Under the pieces are notes generated by a model. That model was not told the origin of the DNA. It saw only the letters and a list, made by a program, of their open reading frames with translations, and did not search any database. A program made the position numbers and the translations under genes. Of a stretch of 64,000 bases of DNA, positions 26,844 to 35,042 are shown piece after piece. The stretch lies in contig NZ_JBNVZV010000006.1 in the NCBI RefSeq assembly GCF_050496545.1, forward strand, positions 156,886 to 220,885, given 5' to 3'. This DNA comes from Phycicoccus avicenniae_A. GTDB taxonomy: Bacteria > Actinomycetota > Actinomycetes > Actinomycetales > Dermatophilaceae. Every line of letters starts with the position of its first letter. Position 1 is the stretch's first letter.

Positions 26844-28436
26844 GTGTTCAACTCCCTGTCCGACCGCCTGACCGAGACCTTCCGCAACCTGCGGACCAAG
26901 GGCCGCCTCAGCGAGTCCGACGTCAACAAGACCGTCCGCGACATCCGGCTCGCGCTGCTCGACGCCGACGTCTCGCTGCCGGTGGTGCGCACCTTCACGC
27001 AGAACGTGCGCGAGCGGGCGCTCGGGGCAGAGGTCAGCGAGGCGCTGAACCCGGCGCAGCAGGTCGTCAAGATCGTCAACGAGGAGCTCGTCGCCATCCT
27101 CGGCGGCGAGACGCGCGGCATCCGCTTCGCCAAGCAGCCGCCGACCGTCATCATGCTCGCCGGCCTCCAGGGCTCGGGCAAGACGACGCTGGCCGGCAAG
27201 CTGGCGTACTGGCTCAAGGAGCAGGGGCACACCCCGCTGCTCGTCGCGGCCGACCTGCAGCGCCCCAACGCGGTCACCCAGCTCGAGGTCGTCGGCCAGC
27301 GGGCCGGGGTGCCCGTCTTCGCGCCCGAGCGCGGCAACATCGCCGGGCACGACGTCGTCGGTGGGGACATCGAGGGCACCCGTTCGCACGGTGACCCGGT
27401 CACCGTCTCGCGCAACGGCATCGCCGAGGCCCGGGCCAGGCAGCACGACGTCGTCATCGTCGACACCGCCGGCCGCCTCGCCGTCGACGCCGACCTGATG
27501 CAGCAGGCCGGCGACATCCGGGCGGCGATCCAGCCCGACGAGGTCCTGTTCGTCATCGACGCGATGATCGGCCAGGCCGCCGTCGAGACCGCCGAGGCCT
27601 TCCTCGAGGGCACCGACTTCACCGGTGTCGTCCTCTCCAAGCTCGACGGCGACGCCCGCGGCGGTGCGGCCCTCTCGGTCGCGTCGGTCACCGGCCGGCC
27701 GATCATGTTCGCCTCGACCGGTGAGAACACCAAGGACTTCGAGGTCTTCCACCCCGACCGGATGGCCTCGCGCATCCTCGACATGGGTGACGTCCTCACC
27801 CTCATCGAGCAGGCCGAGAAGGCCTTCGACCGCACCCAGGCCGCCGAGATGGAGCGCAAGTTCCTCGCGGCCGAGGACTTCACCTTCGACGACTTCCTCC
27901 AGCAGATGGCGGCCATCAAGAAGATGGGCTCGCTGAAGTCGATCCTCGGGATGATGCCGGGCATGGGCCAGATGAAGGCCCAGCTCGACGCCTTCGACGA
28001 GCGCGAGTTCGACCGGGTCGAGGCGATGGTGCGCTCGATGACGCCGTTCGAGCGCAACCACCCCAAGCAGATCAACGGCTCGCGCCGCGCCCGCATCGCC
28101 AAGGGCTCGGGTGTCTCGACCTCCGAGGTCAACCAGCTGCTCGAGCGCTTCGGCGAGGCGCAGAAGATGATGAAGCAGATGGCCAAGGGCGGGATGCCCG
28201 GTATGCCGGGGATGGGTGCCGGGCCGGGCAAGCGCGGCAAGCAGCAGGCGCCGCAGCGCAAGAAGTCCAAGTCCGGCAACCCGGCCAAGCGCGCGGCCGA
28301 GGAGCGGGCGGCGGCGCAGAAGGCGTCCGAGCGGCCCGCCACCGGCGCGAGCTTCGGCACGGCGCCGGGCGCCGACCCCGCCGACTTCGACCCCTCCCAG
28401 CTGCCGAAGGGCTTCGAGAAGTTCCTGGGGAAGTGA
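26844..28436 (+). CDS. ffh: Signal recognition particle protein Ffh
   Basis: 530 residues, GTG start. SRP GTPase that binds signal sequences and 4.5S RNA. N domain 1-~90, G domain with LAGLQGSGKTTLAGKLA (~105-120), DTAGRLAVD and SKLDGDARGG, and a methionine-rich M domain (~330-440: LGMMPGMGQMKAQ, then SRRARIAKGSG for RNA binding). A ~75-residue basic, Ala/Lys-rich tail after MGAGPGKRGKQQ is longer than in E. coli. TAGGCT (26832-26837) ends 7 nt before the GTG, so it is probably leaderless. The stop overlaps the next gene's GTG. Confidence 0.97.
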   Translation: MFNSLSDRLTETFRNLRTKGRLSESDVNKTVRDIRLALLDADVSLPVVRTFTQNVRERALGAEVSEALNPAQQVVKIVNEELVAILGGETRGIRFAKQPPTVIMLAGLQGSGKTTLAGKLAYWLKEQGHTPLLVAADLQRPNAVTQLEVVGQRAGVPVFAPERGNIAGHDVVGGDIEGTRSHGDPVTVSRNGIAEARARQHDVVIVDTAGRLAVDADLMQQAGDIRAAIQPDEVLFVIDAMIGQAAVETAEAFLEGTDFTGVVLSKLDGDARGGAALSVASVTGRPIMFASTGENTKDFEVFHPDRMASRILDMGDVLTLIEQAEKAFDRTQAAEMERKFLAAEDFTFDDFLQQMAAIKKMGSLKSILGMMPGMGQMKAQLDAFDEREFDRVEAMVRSMTPFERNHPKQINGSRRARIAKGSGVSTSEVNQLLERFGEAQKMMKQMAKGGMPGMPGMGAGPGKRGKQQAPQRKKSKSGNPAKRAAEERAAAQKASERPATGASFGTAPGADPADFDPSQLPKGFEKFLGK

Positions 28437-29254
28437 GCGAGCCGGCGCCGGCGGGGCTCAACACCCTGTCGGTCGGCACGGACGGTCCGCGGGTCGCCTT
28501 CCTCCACGGGCTCTTCGGCCAGGGCCGCAACTGGACCCAGATCGCCAAGGCGCTCGCGGGCCCGGACGGGACCGGCGCGCGCTGCCTGCTCGTCGACCTG
28601 CCCGACCACGGGCGCTCACCGTGGTCCGAGGAGTTCTCGTTCGAGGGGTACGCCGAGGCCGTGGCCGCGACCCTGGCCGCCACGGCGCCGGGGGAGCAGT
28701 GGGTCGTCGTCGGGCACAGCCTCGGCGGCAAGGTCTCGATGGTCCTCGCCCTGACCCGCCCCGAGCTCCTCGCGAGTCTCGTCGTCGTCGACATCGCGCC
28801 GAAGGACTACGGCGACCTCGACCGGTTCCGCGGCTACATCGACGAGATGCTCGCCCTCCCGCTCGACGAGCTGACGAGCCGGGCCGACGCCGAGGCCCGC
28901 TTCCGCGAGCCCGACCCCGGGGTCAAGGCCTTCCTCCTCCAGAACCTGCGCCGCTCGGGCACCGACTGGTCGTGGCAGGCCAACCTCGCGCTCGTGGCGG
29001 CCGACGCCGCCCGGGGGAGCGACTCGGACATCGCCGGCTTCCCCGACCTCGCGGGCCGCTCGTGGGACGGGCCGGTCACCTGGGTCGCCGGCGGCAAGTC
29101 CGACTACGTGCGCGACGCCGACGTCGCCGACATGCGGCGGCTCTTCCCGCGCGCCCGGCTCGTCACCGTCAAGGGCGCCGCGCACTGGGTGCACACCGAC
29201 GCCCCGGCCGTGGTCGTCGAGACCCTGCGCCGCGTCGTCCGCGCCCTCGGCTAG
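28433..29254 (+). CDS. Alpha/beta hydrolase
   Basis: 273 residues starting at the GTG that overlaps the ffh stop (GTGA). Serine-hydrolase fold: the oxyanion loop is FLHGLFGQGRNW (HG motif), nucleophile elbow VVGHSLGGKVS (~residue 100), and the catalytic His is in KGAAHWVHTDAP near residue 253. It resembles the YbfF-type esterases that act on short acyl-CoA or acyl esters; substrate unknown. Its last 4 bases overlap the convergent MFS gene. Confidence 0.9.
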   Translation: MSEPAPAGLNTLSVGTDGPRVAFLHGLFGQGRNWTQIAKALAGPDGTGARCLLVDLPDHGRSPWSEEFSFEGYAEAVAATLAATAPGEQWVVVGHSLGGKVSMVLALTRPELLASLVVVDIAPKDYGDLDRFRGYIDEMLALPLDELTSRADAEARFREPDPGVKAFLLQNLRRSGTDWSWQANLALVAADAARGSDSDIAGFPDLAGRSWDGPVTWVAGGKSDYVRDADVADMRRLFPRARLVTVKGAAHWVHTDAPAVVVETLRRVVRALG

Positions 29255-30528
29255 CCGGCCTGCGGGTCGGGCACGTCGTCGAGGGTGCGGACGCGCAGCA
29301 CCGGGCTGCCCACGAGCCAGCCGACCGACAGCGCGGCCGTGACCGACCCGACGGCGATGGCCGGCCCGGTGCCCACCAGCCCGGCCAGGACGCCCCCGAG
29401 GGCGGCGCCGAGCGGGCGCACCCCGTAGTTGACCGTCGTGAACGCCCCCTGCACCCGGGCGCGCACGGCATCGGGGATGGCCGCGACCATCACGGCGTTG
29501 ACGTTGACGTCGAAGAGCATCACCCCGAACCCGGTCACCGCCTCGACGGCCGCGAGGACCGAGGCCTTGGCGAGGACGGAGCCCCCGGCGAGGACGAGGG
29601 CGGCGGTCGGCAGGGTGAAGAGGAGCGCCCCGACGACGGCCGTGGGGCCGATGCCGATGCGGCGGGCCACCCGCCCGGCGACGACCGCCCCCAGCAGCCC
29701 GCCGGACGCCCCGACCCCGAGCGCGAGGCCGATGGTGCCCGCCGACAGGCCGAGCTCACGGCTGGCGAAGACGACGAGCAGGGCCTGCACGACGAACGTG
29801 AAGAGGTTGATCCACGACACGCAGCGGAGCATCGGCGCGAGGAACGGGTCGCGCCAGACGTGCCGCATCCCGTCGACGACCCGCTGCCGCACCGACGAGC
29901 CGTCGTCCGGTGCGGGGTCGCGGTCGGGGACGTCGGCGGTGCGCAGCAGCGACGCGGACGCGAGGAACGAGAGCCCGTCGACGACGAGGGCGTACGGCGC
30001 GGTGAGCAGCTGGACGAGGCCGCCGCCGAGCGCGGGCCCGGCGATGAAGGAGCCGGAGCGCGTCGCGGCGAAGAGCCCGTTGGCCTCGACGTAGCGCGCC
30101 CGGGGGACCAGCGCGACGAAGAACGGCTGCCAGGCCGACCGGAAGAGCGTCGACCACGCCCCGAGCAGCAGCGCGACGGCGAGCAGGTGGGCGAAGGTCA
30201 GCCGTCCCAGCACCGCGGCGAGCGGCACGGTGAGGACGACGACGGCGCGGGCGAGGTCGGCGACGACGAGCAGCGCCCTCGGGCGCGGGCGCCGGTCCAC
30301 CCAGGTGCCGACGAGCAGTGCGAGCAGGTTGGGCAGCCACACCACGGCCGTCAGCAGGGCGACCCGGGAGGCGCTCTCGTCGAGGACGGTGACCGCGACG
30401 AGCGGGACCGCCAGCTCCGAGACGCGGTCGCCGAGCTCGGAGACGGTCTGGGCGCCCCACGCCGTGGCGAACCGCCGCCCGCGCCAGAGGGGTCGCGGCG
30501 GTGCGGGGGCGGTCGCGGGCTCAGGCAT
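29251..30528 (-). CDS. MFS transporter (EntS/MFS_3-like)
   Basis: 425 residues from the ATG at 30528; about 12 membrane helices. Signature loop between helices 2 and 3 is GTWVDRRPRPRALLVV, and the middle has GSFIAGPALGGGLVQLL and the central cytoplasmic segment with the charged patch RDPAPDDGSSVRQRVVDG. Similar transporters export siderophores or drugs. It overlaps the ArsR-type gene by 8 bp and is almost certainly its target in a two-gene operon. Substrate cannot be inferred. Confidence 0.9.
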   Translation of the reverse strand: MPEPATAPAPPRPLWRGRRFATAWGAQTVSELGDRVSELAVPLVAVTVLDESASRVALLTAVVWLPNLLALLVGTWVDRRPRPRALLVVADLARAVVVLTVPLAAVLGRLTFAHLLAVALLLGAWSTLFRSAWQPFFVALVPRARYVEANGLFAATRSGSFIAGPALGGGLVQLLTAPYALVVDGLSFLASASLLRTADVPDRDPAPDDGSSVRQRVVDGMRHVWRDPFLAPMLRCVSWINLFTFVVQALLVVFASRELGLSAGTIGLALGVGASGGLLGAVVAGRVARRIGIGPTAVVGALLFTLPTAALVLAGGSVLAKASVLAAVEAVTGFGVMLFDVNVNAVMVAAIPDAVRARVQGAFTTVNYGVRPLGAALGGVLAGLVGTGPAIAVGSVTAALSVGWLVGSPVLRVRTLDDVPDPQAG

Positions 30529-31096
30529 CGTCGCCGTCGGGGAGGACGTGCCGGAGCAGGCGGACGCTGCGGGCGCGCTCGGGTACCGAGGCCGGGTCGT
30601 CCTTGCGCAGGACGTAGGGCGCCAGCAGGTCCTCCCACGCGGCGTCGAGGGCGAGCAGCTCCTCGCGGGTGACGAGCACGCGGGTGCTCGAGCGGCCGGC
30701 GAGCTCGAGCCACTCACGGGGCAGGGTCGGCTCGACGTCGCGGTGCCAGTCGCCGACGACGTCGCCGTCGACCTCCTCCATGACCGCCTGGAGCGCCTGC
30801 CCGGCCTCGAGCGCGCCGGGGCCCTCGGCGGTCAGCCGGTAGCCGCGGCTCACCGCCTCCCACCAGCGCTCGCGCCCGGACCCGTGCCCCGCGGCGTCGC
30901 GCACCATGCCGTGCTCGGCGAGGTGGCGCAGGTGCCAGCTCGTGACCGAGGGCGTGGCGCCGACGAGCGGGGAGAGGCGGGTGGCGGTGGAGGGTCCACC
31001 CCGCTGCAGCTCGCCGAGGATGCGCACGCGCACCGGGTGGGCGAGGGCGCGCATGCCCCGGGCGTCGAGCTCGAGGTCGCCGTACGGGTTGGCCAT
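30521..31096 (-). CDS. ArsR-family (HTH_20) transcriptional regulator
   Basis: 191 residues. Winged helix with MRALAHPVRVRILGELQRGGPSTATRLSPLVGATPSVTSWHLRHLAEHGMV (wing SGRERWW), the pattern of ArsR-like helix-turn-helix proteins with a long C-terminal domain. No metal-binding CxC motif is present in the DNA-binding domain, so it is unlikely to be a metal sensor. GGGAGGAGG lies ~9 nt upstream of the start. Its promoter carries a 14-bp palindrome in the spacer, which predicts autorepression. Confidence 0.92.
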   Translation of the reverse strand: MANPYGDLELDARGMRALAHPVRVRILGELQRGGPSTATRLSPLVGATPSVTSWHLRHLAEHGMVRDAAGHGSGRERWWEAVSRGYRLTAEGPGALEAGQALQAVMEEVDGDVVGDWHRDVEPTLPREWLELAGRSSTRVLVTREELLALDAAWEDLLAPYVLRKDDPASVPERARSVRLLRHVLPDGDDA

Positions 31097-31122
31097 CGGG
31101 GCCTCCTCCCTGATCTGAGAGG

Positions 31123-31151
31123 ACCGTATCGAGAGAGTTCTCTCACGTCAA
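31123..31151 (-). promoter_or_regulatory. arsR-mfs promoter with palindromic operator
   Basis: On the minus strand TTGACG (31151-31146), 17-bp spacer and TACGGT (31128-31123) form a near-consensus promoter. GAGAGA-GT-TCTCTC (31131-31144), a perfect palindrome with a 2-bp centre, lies entirely inside the spacer. It is the only strong dyad in the gap and the natural site for the ArsR protein. The divergent amidohydrolase promoter is about 25 bp away, so both could be repressed. Confidence 0.65.
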
Positions 31152-31181
31152 CGGTCCGGGCGCGGTGGATAGGGTCGGCGC

Positions 31182-32267
31182 ATGGCATCGGTGCTGCACC
31201 TTACGGGTCCCGTCCTCGTCGGCCGCGCGGAGGAGGTGCCCGAGGCCTGGGTGCTGGGCAGCACCCTCACCTTCACCCGGCCGGTCGGCGACCACGACGT
31301 CACGACCCTGTCCGGATGGGTGCTCCCAGGGCTCGTCGACGCGCACTGCCACGTCGGCCTCGTCGCGACCGGGGCCACCGACGCCGCGACGGCCGAGGCG
31401 CAGGCCACGACCGACCGCGACGCCGGCACCCTGCTCATCCGCGACGCCGGCTCGCCCAGCGACACCCGGTGGGTCGACGACCGAGAGGACCTGCCGCGGA
31501 TCATCCGGGCCGGTCGGCACATCGCCCGCACGCGCCGGTACATCCGGAACTTCGCGTGGGAGGTCGAGCCGGAGGACCTCGTCGAGCGGGTCCGGCTCGA
31601 GGCCCGGGCCGGCGACGGCTGGGTCAAGCTCGTCGGCGACTGGATCGACCGCGACGCCGGCGACCTCACCCCGTGCTGGCCGGCCGACGTGCTGGCGCAG
31701 GCCGTCGCCGCCGCCCACGAGGAGGGCGCCCGGGTGACTGCGCACTGCTTCGGCGAGCAGAGCCTGCACGACTTCGCCGCCGCCGGCACGGACTGCATCG
31801 AGCACGCGACCGGCCTGGTGCCGGAGAGCATCGAGGCCTTCGCCCGGCAGGGCATCGCGATCGTCCCGACGCTGGTCAACATCGACACCTTCCCGCAGAT
31901 CGCCGGGCCGGCCCGCGAGAAGTTCCCCGAGTACCACCGGCACATGCTCGACCTGCACGCCCGGCGGTACGAGACGGTCGCCGCCGCGCGGGAGGCCGGG
32001 GTCCCCGTGTACGTCGGGACCGACGCCGGGGGCTCGCTGCCGCACGGGCTCGTGGGGGAGGAGGTCGAGCGGCTCACCCGCTGCGGGTTCTCCGCGGTGG
32101 ACGCACTCGACGCCGCGACGTGGGGTGCGCGGGCCTGGCTCGGGCGGCCGGCGCTCGCGGAGGGCGAGCCGGCCGACCTCGTCGTGTACGCAGCGGACCC
32201 GCGCGAGGACGTGTCGGTGCTCGGCCACCCGAGCGCGATCGTGCTGCGCGGCAACCTGATCGGCTGA
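31182..32267 (+). CDS. Amidohydrolase family protein
   Basis: 361 residues. Metal-dependent TIM-barrel hydrolase: VLPGLVDAHCHVGLVA gives the HxH metal pair, GWVKLVGDWID a possible bridging Lys, VTAHCFGEQSLHD and CIEHATGL the next two His, and VYVGTDAGG the catalytic Asp. Ends with ADLVVYAADPRED and VLRGNLIG, usual for imidazolonepropionase/prolidase-like members. TAGGGT (31170-31175) ends 7 nt before the ATG, so it is probably leaderless. An amidohydrolase between ffh and rpsP recurs in actinobacteria. Confidence 0.92.
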   Translation: MASVLHLTGPVLVGRAEEVPEAWVLGSTLTFTRPVGDHDVTTLSGWVLPGLVDAHCHVGLVATGATDAATAEAQATTDRDAGTLLIRDAGSPSDTRWVDDREDLPRIIRAGRHIARTRRYIRNFAWEVEPEDLVERVRLEARAGDGWVKLVGDWIDRDAGDLTPCWPADVLAQAVAAAHEEGARVTAHCFGEQSLHDFAAAGTDCIEHATGLVPESIEAFARQGIAIVPTLVNIDTFPQIAGPAREKFPEYHRHMLDLHARRYETVAAAREAGVPVYVGTDAGGSLPHGLVGEEVERLTRCGFSAVDALDAATWGARAWLGRPALAEGEPADLVVYAADPREDVSVLGHPSAIVLRGNLIG

Positions 32268-32276
32268 ACACGCGAC

Positions 32277-32319
32277 GACGCGCCGGGGGCTCCGCAGGGG
32301 AGGAGCCGTCCGGCGCGTC
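32277..32319. terminator. Bidirectional terminator-like hairpin
   Basis: Outer perfect 10-bp stem GACGCGCCGG/CCGGCGCGTC (32277-32286/32310-32319) with an inner perfect 6-bp stem GGCTCC/GGAGCC (32288-32293/32302-32307). It lies between the convergent amidohydrolase and TauE/SafE genes and can serve both. Confidence 0.65.
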
Positions 32320-32336
32320 GCCGTGGTGACCCGTGG

Positions 32337-33275
32337 TCAGGCGGACACGGAGGGCCCCCCGGTGCGGGCCTGCCCCTCCTCGAGGTCCGCGAGCTCGGCG
32401 TCGATGGCCGACTGCTCGGCCCGGTGGGCGCGCAGCGACCAGCCGACCGCAGCGGCCCAGACGAGGTAGAGCACCGCGTAGACGACCCAGCGGGTGCCCT
32501 CGGACGCGTCGACCCAGTCGCTCTTGAGGATGGTGCGGCTGTTGGTCAGGACGATGATGCCGCCGACCGCCGAGCCGAGCACGCGCGGCGGGACGTGCCG
32601 CACGAGCCACGCCGCGATGGGCGCCGCGATGAGGCCACCGAGGAGCAGCGCACCGACCCAGGTGAAGTCGATGTCCTCGGACCCGAGGGCAAGGAGGAAG
32701 CCGATGCTCGCGGCGACCGAGACGAGGAACTCGCTCGTGTCGATCGAGCCGACGACCTTGCGCGGCTCGAGCCGCCCGCTCGCGAGGATGGCCGGTGTGC
32801 CGACCGGGCCCCAGCCGCCTCCGCCCGTGGAGTCGACGAAGCCGGCGACGAGCCCGAGCGGGGCGAGGAAGCGGCTGCGCAGCGGGTGGCCGAGGCGGTC
32901 GCGACGCAGGCCCTTGACCGTGAAGCGGACGAGGACGTAGGCGCCGAGGGCGAGGAGGATGAGGGACATCAGCGGCGCCGCGACGGAGGTGTCGAGGCTG
33001 GAGAGGAAGGTCGCGCCGGCGAAGGCGCCGACCGCACCGGGGATGCCGATGCGCAGGACGACCTTCCAGTCGACGTTGCCGAACTTCCAGTGCGAGGCAC
33101 CCGAGGCCAGCGTGGTGCCGATCTCGGCGAGGTGGACGGTGGCCGAGGCCGCCGCCGGGTTGGTGCCGATGGCCAGGAGCAGCGTCGTCGACGTCACCCC
33201 GTAGGCCATTCCGAGAGAGCCGTCGACGAGCTGGGCACCCAGACCGACGAGGGCGAGGAGAACGAGACGCCGCAC
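32337..33275 (-). CDS. Sulfite exporter TauE/SafE family membrane protein
   Basis: 312 residues from the GTG at 33275, preceded by AGGGGG. About eight membrane helices in two halves: LVLLALVGLGAQLVDGSLGMAYGVTS opens the first repeat, and LVAGFVDSTGGGGWGPVGTPAIL the second, both with the family's GG/TP patterns. TauE/SafE proteins transport sulfite, sulfoacetate or other sulfur anions. The divergent Rrf2 regulator and the motif-rich gap suggest sulfur-responsive control. Open frame upstream of 33275 crosses the promoter and is not coding. Confidence 0.92.
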   Translation of the reverse strand: MRRLVLLALVGLGAQLVDGSLGMAYGVTSTTLLLAIGTNPAAASATVHLAEIGTTLASGASHWKFGNVDWKVVLRIGIPGAVGAFAGATFLSSLDTSVAAPLMSLILLALGAYVLVRFTVKGLRRDRLGHPLRSRFLAPLGLVAGFVDSTGGGGWGPVGTPAILASGRLEPRKVVGSIDTSEFLVSVAASIGFLLALGSEDIDFTWVGALLLGGLIAAPIAAWLVRHVPPRVLGSAVGGIIVLTNSRTILKSDWVDASEGTRWVVYAVLYLVWAAAVGWSLRAHRAEQSAIDAELADLEEGQARTGGPSVSA

Positions 33276-33300
33276 GGCGACCCCCTGCGAGTAGATGAAA

Positions 33301-33333
33301 CCTAGCGGACAACTAGGAAATATAGGGATAAGG
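33301..33333. promoter_or_regulatory. Candidate Rrf2 operator between tauE/safE-like and rrf2 genes
   Basis: A CCTAG-N7-CTAGG dyad (33301-33317) is followed by an A/T-rich block, AAATATAGGGATAAGG (33318-33333), strikingly different from the surrounding GC-rich DNA. It is 26 bp upstream of the transporter start and about 67 bp upstream of rrf2. The gap's other element is the rrf2 -10, CAGGAT (33388-33393). Confidence 0.5.
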
Positions 33334-33399
33334 CGGGATGCCGCGCAAGGCCCTCCGAGCGCCGGTCCGCCCCTCGGGACGCGGTGGCAGGATGGCGGT

Positions 33400-33861
33400 G
33401 TGGACATCTCCGCCCGCGCCGACTACGCCGTGCGCGCGCTCCTCGTGCTCGCCGAGGACGCCGGCGACGGTGCCGCGCACCCCGCGGACGAGCTGGCCCG
33501 GCGGGCCGGCGTCCCCGGCAAGTTCCTCGAGGCGATCCTCGGCGAGCTCCGCCGCGCGGGGTACGTCACGAGCCGGCGGGGCAGCGGCGGCGGCTACCGG
33601 CTCGCGCGAGACCCCGAGGAGATCACGCTCGGGGAGGTGCTGCGGACCCTCGACGGTCCGCTCGCCGAGGTCCGTGGCCAGCGGCCGCACGAGACGCACT
33701 ACGACGGGGCGGCCGAGCACCTCGCCACCGTCTGGGTCGCCGCGCGGGCCGCACTGCGCGAGGTCCTCGACGAGACCACCCTGGCCGCCGTCCTGCGCGG
33801 CGAGCTGCCCGCGCACGTCCGCGAGCGCGCCGCAGCCCCCGGGGCCTGGCAGAGCCGCTGA
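33400..33861 (+). CDS. Rrf2-family transcriptional regulator (cysteine-free)
   Basis: 153 residues from the GTG at 33400. Winged helix typical of Rrf2: DISARADYAVRALLVLAED, then DELARRAGVPGKFLEAILGELRRAGYVTSRRGSGGGYRLAR. It contains no cysteine at all, so it cannot bind an Fe-S cluster as IscR or NsrR do; it is closer in type to CymR, the cysteine-metabolism repressor. It is divergent from a TauE/SafE transporter. CAGGAT (33388-33393) ends exactly 7 nt before this GTG, fixing the start and predicting leaderless translation. Confidence 0.93.
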   Translation: MDISARADYAVRALLVLAEDAGDGAAHPADELARRAGVPGKFLEAILGELRRAGYVTSRRGSGGGYRLARDPEEITLGEVLRTLDGPLAEVRGQRPHETHYDGAAEHLATVWVAARAALREVLDETTLAAVLRGELPAHVRERAAAPGAWQSR

Positions 33862-33880
33862 CCGAGGCCGGGACCGTCGG

Positions 33881-34330
33881 TCAGCCCTGGTCGGCCGCCG
33901 CGTACTCGTCGAGGGTCGGTGCCCACTGCCGCTGGATCATCCGGTGCAGGGGCGTGCGGTGCACGGCCAGGAGGACGAGGCGCTGGCGTCGGACGTCGGT
34001 CGAGGTCCACTCGGCGCGCAGCCGGCTGCCGCCGCCCGGGTCGGGTGTGGCCCGGACCCAGCCGTCCCCGCCGCCGCCGTAGCTCGTCTCGGTGAACACC
34101 CAGCGCACGACGTCGGGGTCGGACCAGTCGTAGCGGCAGACGACCCAGACCGGTGAACGCCGGCTGCTCTCGCGCGCCTCGGCCCAGTCGGGGCCCAGGC
34201 TCCGCAGCTCGTAGGTGGCGGGGTCGAGGGTGCGGTGCCACGTCCTCGGGCGCCGGTCGGAGAAGTCGGTGAAGGCGCGGCGCACCTGCTCGGGGGTCGC
34301 CGTCGTCCGCAGGTCGATGTGCACGGTCAT
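33881..34330 (-). CDS. SRPBCC (START/Bet v1-like) family protein
   Basis: 149 residues from the ATG at 34330, overlapping the upstream gene's stop (ATGA). Begins MTVHIDLRTTATPEQVRRAFTDFSDRRPRTW, the usual first strand and helix of an SRPBCC ligand-binding fold, and ends with the long helix TPLHRMIQRQWAPTLDEYAA. Ligand unknown. Cotranscribed with the TIGR03083-type gene. Confidence 0.85.
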   Translation of the reverse strand: MTVHIDLRTTATPEQVRRAFTDFSDRRPRTWHRTLDPATYELRSLGPDWAEARESSRRSPVWVVCRYDWSDPDVVRWVFTETSYGGGGDGWVRATPDPGGGSRLRAEWTSTDVRRQRLVLLAVHRTPLHRMIQRQWAPTLDEYAAADQG

Positions 34331-35031
34331 CCTCCGGATGGGCGAATCGGCCTGTGGCCCAGCCGTTCTCGCAACACGTCCGCGCCCGGGCCGCTCAGCC
34401 GGTCCAGGCCCGCGGGCCGCCCGGTGATCAGGAGGAGGATCGCGCCGACGGGACCGACGACCTCGGGCCCCTCGCCGCGGATCCAGTCGGCGTCGGTGGC
34501 GCACAGGCAGTACCCGTCGAGCGGCAGGCGGCGGTTGACGCTCGCCAGCCACGACCGGCGCGTCGCCCAGCGCCGGGTGGCCGCGACCGCGCTCGGCCCG
34601 GGCCGCATCTCGAGCGGGAGGCCGAGCGGCACCGCGACGTCCTGGCCGTGGACGAGCGCGTCGGTGAGGGTCTCCAGCGGCGTGACGAACGCGTTGTGCC
34701 GGCGGGTGCCGATGCCGGCCCGGATGCGCCGGACGACCTCGTCGGGCGTCAGCTCGCCGGCCACGATGGTCGCCGACTCGCGGATCGTCCCGTTCAGGCC
34801 GGGGTGGCGCCACATCCGCGGGTGCCGGCCGACGAAGCCCAGGAGGTCGCCGAGGCTCTGCTCCTGGAGGGTCAGGTGGGCCGCGACGTGGCGCACCGTC
34901 CATCCCTCGCAGAGGGAGGGGTGGTCCCATTGCGCGGGCGTGAGGCCCTCGAGGAGGTCGGCGGACCGGGTGCGCTGGTCGTCGATCCCCTCCCAGAGGG
35001 CGTCGAGCTCGGTGGCGGTCATCGCGGCCAT
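34327..35031 (-). CDS. Maleylpyruvate isomerase / DinB-like (TIGR03083) family protein
   Basis: 234 residues from the ATG at 35031 with GGAGGA just upstream; a second ATG is at 35022. The DinB-like four-helix bundle shows LLEGLTPAQWDHPSLCEGWTVRHVAAHLTLQE, where the C-x-x-W-x-x-H-x-x-A-H pattern includes metal-ligand His residues, and DALVHGQDVAVPLGLP supplies the third. This family contains mycothiol-dependent isomerases and S-transferases. The presence of a mycothiol-linked DsbA-like gene immediately upstream in the same orientation is consistent. Confidence 0.88.
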   Translation of the reverse strand: MAAMTATELDALWEGIDDQRTRSADLLEGLTPAQWDHPSLCEGWTVRHVAAHLTLQEQSLGDLLGFVGRHPRMWRHPGLNGTIRESATIVAGELTPDEVVRRIRAGIGTRRHNAFVTPLETLTDALVHGQDVAVPLGLPLEMRPGPSAVAATRRWATRRSWLASVNRRLPLDGYCLCATDADWIRGEGPEVVGPVGAILLLITGRPAGLDRLSGPGADVLRERLGHRPIRPSGG

Positions 35032-35042
35032 GGGGTCCTCCG

